Source of the DNA: Desarmillaria ectypa
Lineage: Eukaryota; Basidiomycota; Agaricomycetes; Agaricales; Physalacriaceae
Direction: 5' to 3'
Assembly: GCA_030407005.1 (NCBI GenBank)
Contig: JAUDYN010000001.1
Location: forward strand, 372,001-436,000
DNA length: 64,000 nucleotides
The position numbers and the translations under genes are program-made. The notes under the pieces were generated by a model. The model was not told the DNA's origin, did not search any database, and worked only from the letters and a program-made list of their open reading frames with translations. Positions 37,194 through 47,081 of this stretch are shown here, piece after piece (positions within the stretch are counted from its first letter, which is position 1; each line of letters begins with the position of its first letter).

Positions 37194-37617
37194 TGTTAGG
37201 TACCGACTTGGGCACGTGACTTGGGGCAGTCAGCTGATCCCTCTGGGCTGTTACGCATTCGAATGATCACCCAATTGAGAGATAAAAGCCAAGAAGCCTT
37301 TAGTCTTATGCAGACAAGAAGTGTATGATGTTAATTAAAACAAGAGATAGAGTACAACTGACTAGTTTACTCTGTTTATATAGTATTTCTACGGCGTGTA
37401 TATTTAGGTGAAACACTATGGTCCATGCACAAACGGTGTCGAAGTTGGACGATCCGGAAGGATCATAGAACCAATAGAAAGTGTCTGGGGTGACAGACGG
37501 TGAGAACGAGGGTAGTAGCCGGCGAATAGCTGGATACGAGTCGGTTTCTGGATTAGATTAGATGGATGAGTCATGGATATGACTTGGATAAGATAAGATA
37601 ACGGAAAAATCGTAACA
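37194..37617 (-). repeat. G1 3' LTR
   Basis: TGTTAGG to CGTAACA on the plus strand; same length as its partner at 46658-47081. Most differences lie at CpG or former CpG sites. Confidence 0.95.
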
Positions 37618-37630
37618 TTACCCCCTTGTT
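37618..37630 (-). promoter_or_regulatory. G1 polypurine tract
   Basis: On the minus strand AACAAGGGGGTAA lies directly against the 3' LTR, the expected plus-strand primer of reverse transcription. G2 has AACAAGAGAGTAA in the same place. Confidence 0.85.
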
Positions 37631-37650
37631 TAAAGCAGTCGTCCCGACTG

Positions 37651-40600
37651 CTAAGGCTCTTCCAAAGGGGTGTCGTACTGTGTTGCGATTTGACTGGTCC
37701 AGTACTGATCAATCAGTTTTTTCCATATTTTTTCATCTGGATTGATAATCCATTTGACGCATCCATCTGTTCTTTTGGCGAGGTAAGCTACATCGCCATT
37801 TTCCGAGTATTCGTGGTCCAGTATTTTGACCACTATTTTCCTGGTTGCGATTTTTGGAGTGTATACAGCGCGGTTAACGCTAGCCTGATACTCTTGGATC
37901 GCTTCCAAGGCGTTCATCATCTCGTTTTCTCGGACCCATGAGTTGTGTTCCCGAGTCCATCCTTTCCATTTGACTAGGTAGTCCATGACTTCCCTAGATG
38001 ATTGTCCTTTTTTGGATTGTACCTTTCTGGTGTGCGAATCCAAAACGTCTTCGATTTCGTATTCTTCCTGACCATCAACAAGGTCCGGAGGAGGAGGCAG
38101 CAGTTGTTCTTGGTTGACAAATGAGGGTGCGATGTACAGAGTGAGCAATTTTTCATTAAACCGGGGATGGATCTTCCAATGTGGTGGCAGCTTTAACTTG
38201 TATGCTGCTACTCCGGATTTCTCGAGGATTTCGAATGGTCCCATTCGTTTGTCGTCGAGTTTCTTTTTTGGTCGTGGAAGATGAAGGTTGGCAGTGTCTA
38301 GCCATACCTTATCTCCGATCCGGTATTCTCTTTGAGTTTGCTTCTTCTTGTCATATTGCACCTTCATTTGCGCCGCGGCCTTTTCTAGTGCTTCATGGAC
38401 TTCTTTATGGACTTTGGCCATCGTTTCTGTGAAGTCAATGGCTGCAGGATTTGCAAAACTGGTTTTCTGTATTGACTCGGGAATGAGTCGGGGGTTTCGT
38501 CCATATAGGACCATGAAAGGGCTTTTGCCCGTGGCCAAGTGAATTCGGTTATTGTGGGCAAATTCGGCGAGTGGTAGCCATGCTACCCAGTCAGTCTGTC
38601 GGTGGTTGACAAAGATACGGAGGTATTTCTCAACCTCCTGGTTGACTCTCTCTGTCTGTCCATCGGTCTGTGGATGATAGGCCGTGGACGCATTTTGAGT
38701 GATGTTTAGCATCCGATAGAGTTCCTTCATGAATGCTGAAACGAATTGTGGTCCTCTGTCTGAGATGACCACCTGCGGCATTCCATGCTTTGCATATACT
38801 TAGTTGCGAAGGATTAACACCCATCCTTCCACAGATAACTCCTCATTCCATGGAATTAAAAGGATATTCTTGGAGAAACGATCTACGATGACCAGTAGAG
38901 CATCAAATCCGTCTGACTCGGGGAGTCCGGTGACCATATCGACTGAGATATGTGTCCAAGGTGTATCGGGAATTGCATTGGGATGAAGGGGGGCAGCTTT
39001 GGCCTGTGTATCGCTCTTCATTCTTTGACAAGTCTCACATCCTTTGATGTATGACTCAATGTCCTTTTTCATCTTCGGCCACCAGTACTCTCGGAGTATG
39101 AGTTCTTTGGTTTTGGCTATCCTGGGGTATCCTGCAGTGATGTGGTCATGGAATTGGGCAATGATCTCACCGCGTAGTATCGAGTTGTTGGGGACATAGA
39201 CTCGTCCGTTGTACCACAGGATTTCATTCTCCTGTGTGATTCCTCTTTCGTGGTTGAGGGACCTTTTGATTCCCTGGTCCCACTGCTCCTTCTGCTTTGT
39301 TGCGTCTCTTATATGCGTGATTCTTTCTTCCATCGTTGGTAGTATCAATGCTCGGAAATGCTCTGGGGATAAGACGACCACGTCTTTGTTGTCTTCTTTT
39401 CCCTGATCATGATCATCTCTTCTACTGAGAAGGTCGGCCTTCTGATTAGCAGTTCCGGCTTTATGCTGAAGAATAAAGTGGTATTCTGCTAGTTCAGTGA
39501 CCCACCGAGCTTGTCGGCGATTCAACTTCTGGGGTTTCCGGAAGTATTGAAGGTTCTGGTGGTCAGTCCAGATCTCAATGATTTCTTTGGCGCCCATGAG
39601 ATAATGGCGCCACTCTTCTAATGCTAGCATGATTGCTAGCAACTCCTTGTCATAGATCTCATAGTTACGCTCGGTGGTTGTGAGCGCTTTCGACATGAAG
39701 GTGACTGGTCTCCATTTGCCTTCCTTTTCTTGGCTAAGTACGGTGCCAATAGCTCCGTCACTGGCATCGGCTTCTACTCAGAATTTTCCGTCATCCAAAG
39801 GGATTGTTAGAACTACATTGGTTGTCATCAACTTCTTGAGTTGTTTAAACGCTTGTTCTTGTTCCGGTCCCCACTTCCAGTCTACCTTTCCGGTTAACTG
39901 GGTAAGGGGGCGCACCGTTTTAGAGTAGTCCTTGATGAACTTCTGGTAGAAGTTCGTGAATCCCAGGAAAGATTGTAATTCTTTCTTCTTTGTCGGAGTT
40001 GGCCAGTCCGCTATACCTGCGATCTTGACTGGGTCCATGCGAATGGCATCTTTGCTGATGATAACCCTGAGGTATTCTGTTTCGAGTACTTCAAACTTGC
40101 ATTTTTCTGCTTTGAGGAACAGTTTGTTCTCTCGGAGTCTTTGGAGTACTTGTCATACTATGTTCTGGTGTTCTGACAATGATTTCGTGAAGATGAGTAT
40201 GTCGTCGAGGTAGATGGTGACCTTTCCTCCAGCGATCAGATCCTTGAATATGTCATTCATCATCCACTGAAACGTGGCTGGTGAATTCATAAGTCTGAAG
40301 AACATTACTGTGGGTTCAAAGAGTCCTCGATTGGTTCTGAACACGGCTTTTTCTTCATCTCCATCTCGAATCTGGACATTGTTGTAGCCCCATCGTACGT
40401 CCAATTTGGAGAAGTACTTGGCTCCTCGCAGCTTGTCTATCAGTTCTGAAATGAGTGGAAGGGGATAACGATTCTTGATCGTCATTTCATTCAACTTCCG
40501 ATAATCCTGAACTGGTCGCAGAGAGCCGTCTTTTTTCTTGACAAAGAAGAAGGGAGAGGCGAACAGGGATTTCGAGGGATGGATGCGTCCCGAGTCTAAG

Positions 40601-42450
40601 TTCTTGTCTAAGAACTTGTCCAATTGTTCCTGCTCATTGTGATTGAGCGGGTACACCTTGCAATCTAAGGTGGATTTCATGTTGGGAATTAGCTCGATAG
40701 CATGGTCCCAGGGTCTTCTTTCTGGTAATTCATCGAAGCTTTCCTTGGAGAATAGATCTCTAAAGCTTTGATACTGAGGAGGCACGAGCTCCTCAAATGT
40801 CTGCTTCAGTTTTTCTGTGTTAGCGGCAGCGGCTAGTTCGTTTGTGTGGTGTACGGCACGAAGGATAATTTCTTCTTGCATATTGACTGCAAGAATACTT
40901 TCTCCTTCCTCGAGCTCTTCGTCCCATTGGTCTTCTTCATCTGCATCAGGTAACGTGAAGTGGTTTTGGACACAATGACATCATCCAAATGTCAAGGTTC
41001 CCGCTTTCCAGTTGACGAAAGGGTTATGGCATTTAAGCCAGTCGTGACCCAAGTATACGGTTTTAGAACCAAGATCTGTGACGGCGAGGTCGATGCACTC
41101 ACTATGTCCTCCAATTGTCATCTGGAGTTCTACGAACTCAGTGACGTCCCCTGCCTTATTGCGCATTCCATCAGCATTATAGACCGGTATAGGGGCTGTG
41201 GCCTTCCTGGTGTCCAGTTGGTGTTGCTGAATGTAAGCGCGGTTGATAGAACTGCCCGTGCAGCCACTATCTAGTAGCGCTCTGGTTGTCAATATCTTTT
41301 TCCCAGTACATGGGGAAAGTTGGATATCCACCAAGAAGTCCCGTCCAGAACTCTTGGTACCTCGAATGTAGCGAATGGGTTCGTGTAATTCATAGAGCCG
41401 TTCTTGGGCCATGCTCTCTCCCGTCTGTAAGCTTTGGATAAGCTCGTCATCAATTTCTCCAAGTTGTTTGGGGTGGACCCAGATGGAGAGAACTGCTTTG
41501 GCATTTGCCAAGTTCTTGGAGTCACGTATGGCGCACATCGTCCAGTCAATTCTGAATGGTTTGAGCCATTGGAATCCATCCTGCTTCCCCATGCGTTTGG
41601 AAGCATTTGATACCCCCTTGTTAGGATGGGTGTCAGGATCGTCGCTTCCCATTGCATTCGGAAGGTCAGTGGTTCGTTTTTCTGGTGTTCTGGATATCGG
41701 GGTACTGGCTTTGGATTGGCTGACTTGCCAAATCCTAAAGGCCGTGTCGTCTTCTTCGTCGGGAATTTCTACGATGGTGGTTCTGCTGAAATGCCCCCTT
41801 TTTACCGCCTGGGTGCTAGCGGGATCCTGTTCCTTTTCTTCGGCCAGCACCACTCGCGACGGAGTTTGAAGTTCCTTGGTCATTGACTCCCAGCTAGTGC
41901 CTAAGGCGACCTTCGCATGGTTGTTGACCCTCTGACTTGCCGGCCTGGTTTGGTACTCAGCATCATCACGTTTTCCACTCCCTGGACCGGTTTGTCCAGG
42001 CCGATCCTGGCCTTGGTTAGAGGCACTGTCCTGGTCCTCCACCAACCCTGGCGGAACTGGTGAGCTTGCCCCACCGCTCGAGGCAGGTACTGGGACAGTC
42101 GGACTTCTGGGAGTCCCGAAGGAGTCCCGCCTACTGGTCCCTGCTCGTCACTGTGCGCTCAGCAGCGTATCCGGTGAGCACTGCTCTTTGGACTTTGTTG
42201 CGGCGCCAACCCCACTTGGCAAGTCCCGCTCCAGTTTGTCGGAGGTTCGGGATTTTTCACTACAGATGTTTGTATCAGCTTCTTCTAGAAGGATGTCATA
42301 CCTGTTTGTTCTTGATGATTCTTGCTTGGTCTTCGGCTTCTGTGGAATCATAGATATATTTGTATTTGTATATATTTTTCTGTTTTCATAATAGTCAGTC
42401 CAACCCGCGGAACCCAAGGACACACCTTGAGTCTTGGGCGTGCAAGGGGA
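37651..42450 (-). pseudogene. G1 pol: protease, RT, RNase H, integrase, chromodomain
   Basis: All pieces lie in one frame, separated by stops at 42148, 40981, 40153, 39778 and 38800, each explicable as C to T. Protease has LLDSGCTGSS (about 41280). RT runs about 40700-40150 with FSKLDVRWGYNN and catalytic YLDDILIF. RNase H is at about 39780-39420 (VEADASDGAIG, TDHQNLQYF). Integrase follows from about 39140, with the CETCQRM half of the zinc finger, SVDMVTGLPE, VISDRGPQF and QTDGQTERVNQE (D,D,E). The HHCC finger reads AGYPRIAKT where G2 has VGHPGIAKT, so its histidine is lost. A chromodomain (YLVKWKGWTREHNSWV, about 37990-37940) ends the protein; it normally guides insertion to marked chromatin. 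Confidence 0.92.
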
Positions 42451-42467
42451 ATCGAACCCTTGATGCC

Positions 42468-45400
42468 CTACTCTTTTACCTCTTCGATCTTGGAGGTACT
42501 CGGCACCACTTCGTCAGTGGGCCCCACATATCTGACAACGTTCTTCTCTTTTCTTGTAGGGCAATCCCTGCTCAGGTGACCCTTTTGGTTGCACCTGAAG
42601 CAGTGCCCTTCGGCCTTTTGCCGGTCTACATCCATGGGTTTCCCCCCCCCCCCCCCCCCGTACGTTGTCCACTTATCTGTTCTAGCATCCCGACTGGCTC
42701 CTCCACTCCCAGCACTCGGCTTTGGAGCCGAGGAACTTGTCACCCCAGCGGTGTTCTTGCCGCTGGGTTGCTGTTGCTGGGGACGCGGTGATATGCCGTC
42801 TATGCATTCACACCTAGATTTTGCGATTTTGTAACAATACTATTGCACATCTATCCTATACTAGTGATACATAGAGGACTATAGCTGAGGCTTTGAGCTG
42901 ATAGTTAAAAGCAGTAAGCAACTGGTACAGCCAGGACTTAGATGCAACACCATTAGTGGGTTAAATCTACCAGCCGGCCAGACTAGTAACTTGAATGCTA
43001 GCAGGGCTAAGTGAAATACAGCCACTAGCAAACAAAGGATGCTACTAGCACACAAAAACCAGGAGCAGAGTACACAGATCTCATGAAGTTCTGTCACTAG
43101 CAGCCCAGACTGGGCATAAATGCCTAAGTCAGGATAACTAGTCACATGGCAATCTTGAAACAGGACTTGGAAATAAATTAGGAATGGATTAACCTTGAGC
43201 CCAGATCCAACTATTTCAATATAGATCTCTTATGATCGATGCTAGTGGAGCCGGACTGCACCCTCGATCATGATCGGATAGCTGTTACAGGCACCAATAT
43301 CCGGATATCCATATAACCGCATTACTAGGGCCTGTAGTTGTGCCAAGGGTGCGGAAAGACCAACTGTGGAGTCTCTAGACTGAATATTTGAAAAGAAAAC
43401 AGACTAGACCGACTATTGTGTGATTATTCACCATTATTCGTGACTAGCCAAGAAATCCTTACCAATATACCCTATACCCAGATGATATTTATAGTTTTGC
43501 CTCAGTAGTATATAAGTAGTGGGATGGTGGCTCATGCAAAGCAGGCAAGCCATCCCTGCAGTTGAGCCCTCACTGGTAGTAACTGGTGTCCCCAATTAAA
43601 GGCTTTTGTGCTTAACCTCGACGAAGTGATTAATAGTCGCTAAGTCACCCATAGAATTGCATTGAATTGAAGTCCATTAGAGTCACTGTTGTGTCCTGCA
43701 AAGGTCCGGAGTGTTTTAAAGTTAGTTCAAGCAAAGTTCTCGGAGTTATAGTTTATTCTTAGGCCAAGAGTGCCACTAGTTAGCCAAGAGTGCGGCTAGT
43801 CAAGTGTTTATCACTTGTAGGAAGCAGTATAGGGCCAAGAGTGCCATCAGTTTATTCTTAGGCCAAGAGTGCGACTGGTCAAGTGTTTATCACTTGTAGG
43901 AAGCAGTATAGGGCCAAGAGCACCACCAGCCTGAAGCCGTTTCAGTCAGAACGAGCGCAGTAGCTCAAACCAAGTCACTCTTATCCAATTGTGTCTTACC
44001 CACCCCACTAGTATGAGTAGTACTTTGTATAAACTCACTAGTAACGAATAAAATGTCTTTAAGACAATTGTACTTGATTATTGAAGTCTGCAGAGTGCTT
44101 CCATCATACTCGAAACCGCCTGAATTCAATATTGGTGATTAAGTGTAGAGTAGTAAGAGGTTTAGTGTGATTGGTGTTCATTGCCATTCCCTAATTCTTT
44201 TGTCACTCACCGTTACCAAGCACATCAGCGGGCCCTGCTTCTGGCCGTCCCGAGGCGTACTTGTGGTCTGGTCAAAGACCCATTTCCGCTGTCGCTCTTC
44301 ATACATCCTGAGGATGCATTCCTTCCATTCCGGGTATGAGCGCGGAATGCTCACACCCATATTTGAAATGAAGGTCGTGTAGGAGCTGGGTACTCCTAGC
44401 CACACTGCCTTCACCATTGCGCCGTGTTCGGCCTCATTGGTCCTCCGGCCCGCTAGCTTTGCTTCTTCTTCCAGCTTCTGGAAGTAGTGGGAGGCGGACT
44501 GTGCTCCCATGCGCAAGTCGAACATGCGCTTCTCATGGATTTCCTCGATTGCTGGATCTCGGAATTGTCGTGTGACTAGGTCGATGAAGTCGGCCCAGTC
44601 GGGGTATCAGAAGTGGGCAGCAGTGCCGTCAAAGGCATCGCCTACCCAGTATTCGGGTCTCTTGTAGACCCACCAATCCTTGGCGGCACCCTCAAAGTGG
44701 GATGTCGCAAATAGTACCAGGTGCGACGGCACCTGGAAATAGTGTCTGAACACTTCAAAATAGGCGATGCAATCACCTATGAAGCATTCAATATTGTCAT
44801 GGTCCCCCTTGAATGGGGCGGGGACCTTGACAAGGGTCGGCTTGATGCCCAGGTAGGGGGCATCAGTGGCAGCATTCCCGACCGGGTTCAGGATTGGGTC
44901 AGGAGGTCCCTGACCAGGGGGTGGTCTTGGGATCGAGAATCGGTCCAGCCTGTACCCCGGGCAGCTTCTTGGCGGCCCCGGTGGTCTTCCCCTCTCCGGC
45001 TCTTTCTCGCGCTCTTGGACTCGGAGATAGTCCACCAATGTTTTATGGGCGGTGTCCTCCTTGTCGAGCTCGTCGTGCATCTCCGCTATGCATCGCTCTT
45101 TCTCCTGCAACTTGGTTCGCATCTGCTGCTGAGTTTCTTCTGCTGTGGCAGGATTTCTTGACGCCCCTGCGGTGGCGTTTCCTGCCGGGGCTCCTTCTGC
45201 TTCCATTTCTTCTCCCGCCCCTGCAAAGAGAAGACTGCCACCCTGGTAAGGGTGGTATCCTTGGTGATGCGCCCTGTGATGCGGGGGCGAGTTGGGAAGT
45301 GGTCGTGGACTTACGACCGGAGTGTCCGGTGGGTAATCCGGATACGTTTCGTATTGGGGATGGTAGTATTCCATCCCACCGTAGTAACCTGTATCGTAGG

Positions 45401-45890
45401 TAAACATATTGTATTGGGGCTCTTGCCCCCACTCATTCCTCTCGTGCCACCTCCAACCTCCAGAGGTGCTGGAGGGTCCTGTCCAGCTCTCATTGCTCCT
45501 GTGGGGTTCTGGGTAGTAACCCTGGAAAACGATCCCCTGCGGTGGGGCGGAAAATTGACCGGTCGCGGTTGGCGTGAATCCGGTGGTTGATGATGTTGGC
45601 CCTGGCATTGCTAGGGCCTTCCATGGGTATTCGGATGGGGTCACCCCTGTTGAGGGCGAGCCACTCATCCATTTCGACCCTGGGCTCATCCCAGAGGTCG
45701 TGGGCTTCGACATCTCTTCGTCGAATTTCCCATGCTGCGGTCTGGTATGGACCGAATAATCTCCGATCGACTTCGGAGAGTTCTGGCCAGATGTAGTCGG
45801 GCCCATCTGAGTTGAAAGGGTCATTGGGGGCATTGGGAGCGGACGGGGCCAGGGCGTTGTCTCCGACGATGTCGTCGTCGGACTCGTCAT
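42468..45890 (-). pseudogene. G1 gag with zinc knuckle, interrupted by X1
   Basis: The frame from 45890 ends first at TGA 44607-44609 (probably former CGA) and resumes through 44525 to the X1 insertion at 44227. It then continues from 42788 to TAG 42468. It holds a proline-rich N-terminal part, a Glu/Lys-rich coil, the capsid-like segment FEGAAKDWWVYKRPEYWVGD and EEIHEKRMFDLRMG, and a CCHC knuckle (CFRCNQKGHLSRDC). A run of six glycines is encoded by 18 consecutive G. Comparison with G2 suggests that the N-terminal part (before about 45560) is really coded in the next frame (PNDPFNSDGPDYIWPELSEV), so frames change here. Confidence 0.8.
42789..44227 (+). mobile_element. X1: 1439-bp solo LTR inside G1 gag
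   Basis: TGATATGC to GCACATCA, flanked by GCGG (42785-42788 and 44228-44231); removing it restores gag in frame (DGQKQGP to RPQQQQPSG). A TATATAAG box near 43510 and AATAAA near 44048 suggest plus-strand LTR polarity. It is 148 bp longer than the X copies in G3, because of a tandem expansion at about 43755-43925, and it keeps CpGs lost there. No internal region remains. Confidence 0.9.
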
Positions 45891-46420
45891 CGGAGATTTC
45901 GATGACGGGGAGGGAGGAGAGGGAGAATTCCCTCCCTCATCGGGCCACTGCTCACGGCTCCAGGGGCCGTATGGGTGGTTTCAATCCATGTTGGGATCGT
46001 CGGGGTGTCGGGGTCTGGAGTACTCGGACCTGCTGTCACTGTTGAGCGACGGGGAATCGGACCTTCACCGGGATATGCGAGGGGCGGGGGTTCTTGGACA
46101 AGGGGGGGGACCGGGGTATGGGGGCGGGGGTTCATCCCCCTCGTGTTCTTCGGTCTCCTCAGGACCGATTGTTGGTCGCTCCAGTGCGATGGTGGGTCAT
46201 TCCATCCAGTACCAGAGGAGGATGGCTCTCGTGTTGTAAGCACGAGCGGATTGGGCAATCTGGGCCCGAAGTTCTGCGATCCCCAGAGATGGGGGCCGCG
46301 AGTTATTGCTCTCCTCGGAGGAGGAGGAAGGCCCGACGATGAATCGGGCCCGGGGACGAACGAGTGGTAGCTCCTCTCGTTCTCCCAGTCTTGCGAGGGA
46401 TAACCCCCTGGGAAGGTCAT
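45887..46420 (-). CDS. G1 proline-rich frame between small ORF and gag
   Basis: This frame carries GTGWNDPPSHW and TWIETTHTAPGA. G2 keeps GWNDPPLS and WIKTTYTAPGA in the corresponding order, so the frame is evidently translated in the family. It overlaps the small membrane ORF upstream by about 220 bases in another frame and meets the next ORF at an ATGA overlap (45890-45887). How it is reached by ribosomes is unclear; see findings. Mostly low-complexity Pro/Ser/Thr/Gly sequence. Confidence 0.5.
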   Translation of the reverse strand: MTFPGGYPSQDWENERSYHSFVPGPDSSSGLPPPPRRAITRGPHLWGSQNFGPRLPNPLVLTTREPSSSGTGWNDPPSHWSDQQSVLRRPKNTRGMNPRPHTPVPPLVQEPPPLAYPGEGPIPRRSTVTAGPSTPDPDTPTIPTWIETTHTAPGAVSSGPMREGILPLLPPRHRNLR

Positions 46421-46598
46421 GGGTGGCGGGTGGGATGGGGTGGGGTTCTGGTGTCAGTTGTTGGGGTTGCCTTCTTAGCAAAGCCTGGATTTCTTCTTCG
46501 TAGATGAGTACGGCGAGGGCCATAAAGAAAGATAATAGTATAGCGCTGCTGAGAGAAACAGTTCGGTGTTCTTGAGAATTTCTGTCTTCTCCGGACAT
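46197..46598 (-). CDS. G1 small ORF with a membrane helix, upstream of gag
   Basis: The 133-residue product starts at ATG 46598, 60 bases after the 5' LTR. Residues about 14-33 are hydrophobic (SLSSAILLSFFMALAVLIY), followed by EEEIQALL and a proline-rich region, a Ser/Glu cluster (PSSSSEESNN) and the end WYWME. G2 has ALSTAISGATLLIIFTALFI, then TYEKELRTIL, in the same place, and G3 has a hydrophobic segment there too. The last codons GAA-TGA are conserved between G1 and G2. Such an ORF is not part of the usual gag-pol plan. Possible roles, such as membrane targeting of Gag, are inference. Confidence 0.6.
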   Translation of the reverse strand: MSGEDRNSQEHRTVSLSSAILLSFFMALAVLIYEEEIQALLRRQPQQLTPEPHPIPPATHDLPRGLSLARLGEREELPLVRPRARFIVGPSSSSEESNNSRPPSLGIAELRAQIAQSARAYNTRAILLWYWME

Positions 46599-46642
46599 AG
46601 GGAATTTCTTCTATATGGCTGGCGTAATAGAAGAGAAGGGGA

Positions 46643-46657
46643 CTATCTCTTGTTTTA
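46643..46657 (-). promoter_or_regulatory. G1 self-priming primer-binding site
   Basis: Minus-strand TAAAACAAGAGATAG starts directly after the 5' LTR and is a perfect 15-base complement of CTATCTCTTGTTTTA in the same LTR (46814-46800). That stretch lies about 31 bases after TATATAA, where the transcript should start. This is the Tf1/sushi self-priming arrangement. Confidence 0.85.
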
Positions 46658-47081
46658 TGTTAGGTACCGACTTGGGCACGTGACTTGGGGCAGTCAGCTG
46701 ATCCCTCTGGGCCATTACACGTTCGAACGATCACCCAATTGAGAGATAAAAGCCAAGAAGCCTTTAGTCTTATGCAGACAAGAAGTGTATGATGTTAATT
46801 AAAACAAGAGATAGAGTACAACTGACTAGTTTACTCTGTTTATATAGTATTTCTACGGCGTGTATATTTAGGTGAAACACTACAGTCCATGCACAAATAG
46901 TGTCGAAGTTGGATGATCCAGAAGGATCATAGAACCAATAGAAAGTGTCTGGGGTGACAGATGGTGAGAACGAGGGTAGTAGCCGGCAAATAGCTGGATA
47001 CGAGTCAGTTTCTGGATTAGATTAGATGGATGAGTCATGGATATGACTCGGATAAGATAAGATAACGGAAAAATCGTAACA
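46658..47081 (-). repeat. G1 5' LTR
   Basis: Carries, in minus-strand order, the TATATAA box (about 46848-46840) and the complementary transcript start (46814-46800). Confidence 0.95.

Larger units (their letters stand above)
37194..47081 (-). mobile_element. G1: young Ty3/gypsy chromovirus inserted in T1
   Basis: 424-bp LTRs (37194-37617 and 46658-47081) are flanked by perfect AGCAT repeats (37189-37193 and 47082-47086). Minus-strand order is 5' LTR, primer site, small membrane-segment ORF, proline-rich frame, gag with zinc knuckle, then protease, RT, RNase H, integrase, chromodomain, polypurine tract and 3' LTR. The order and chromodomain mark it as a chromovirus. Length without nested X1 is about 8.4 kb. 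The LTRs differ by about 15 changes, all transitions. Pol has five in-frame stops, so this copy is probably inactive but recent. Confidence 0.95.

Noticed and set aside
42440..42475. tRNA-like T-arm (GGTTCGATTCC) on the minus strand
   Set aside because: It matches a B-box, but no D-arm, anticodon arm or acceptor stem surrounds it. The same place in G2 is ordinary gag-pol junction sequence.
46306..46503. Open frames on the plus strand across G1 gag
   Set aside because: They are shadows of GC-rich, proline-rich minus-strand coding sequence.
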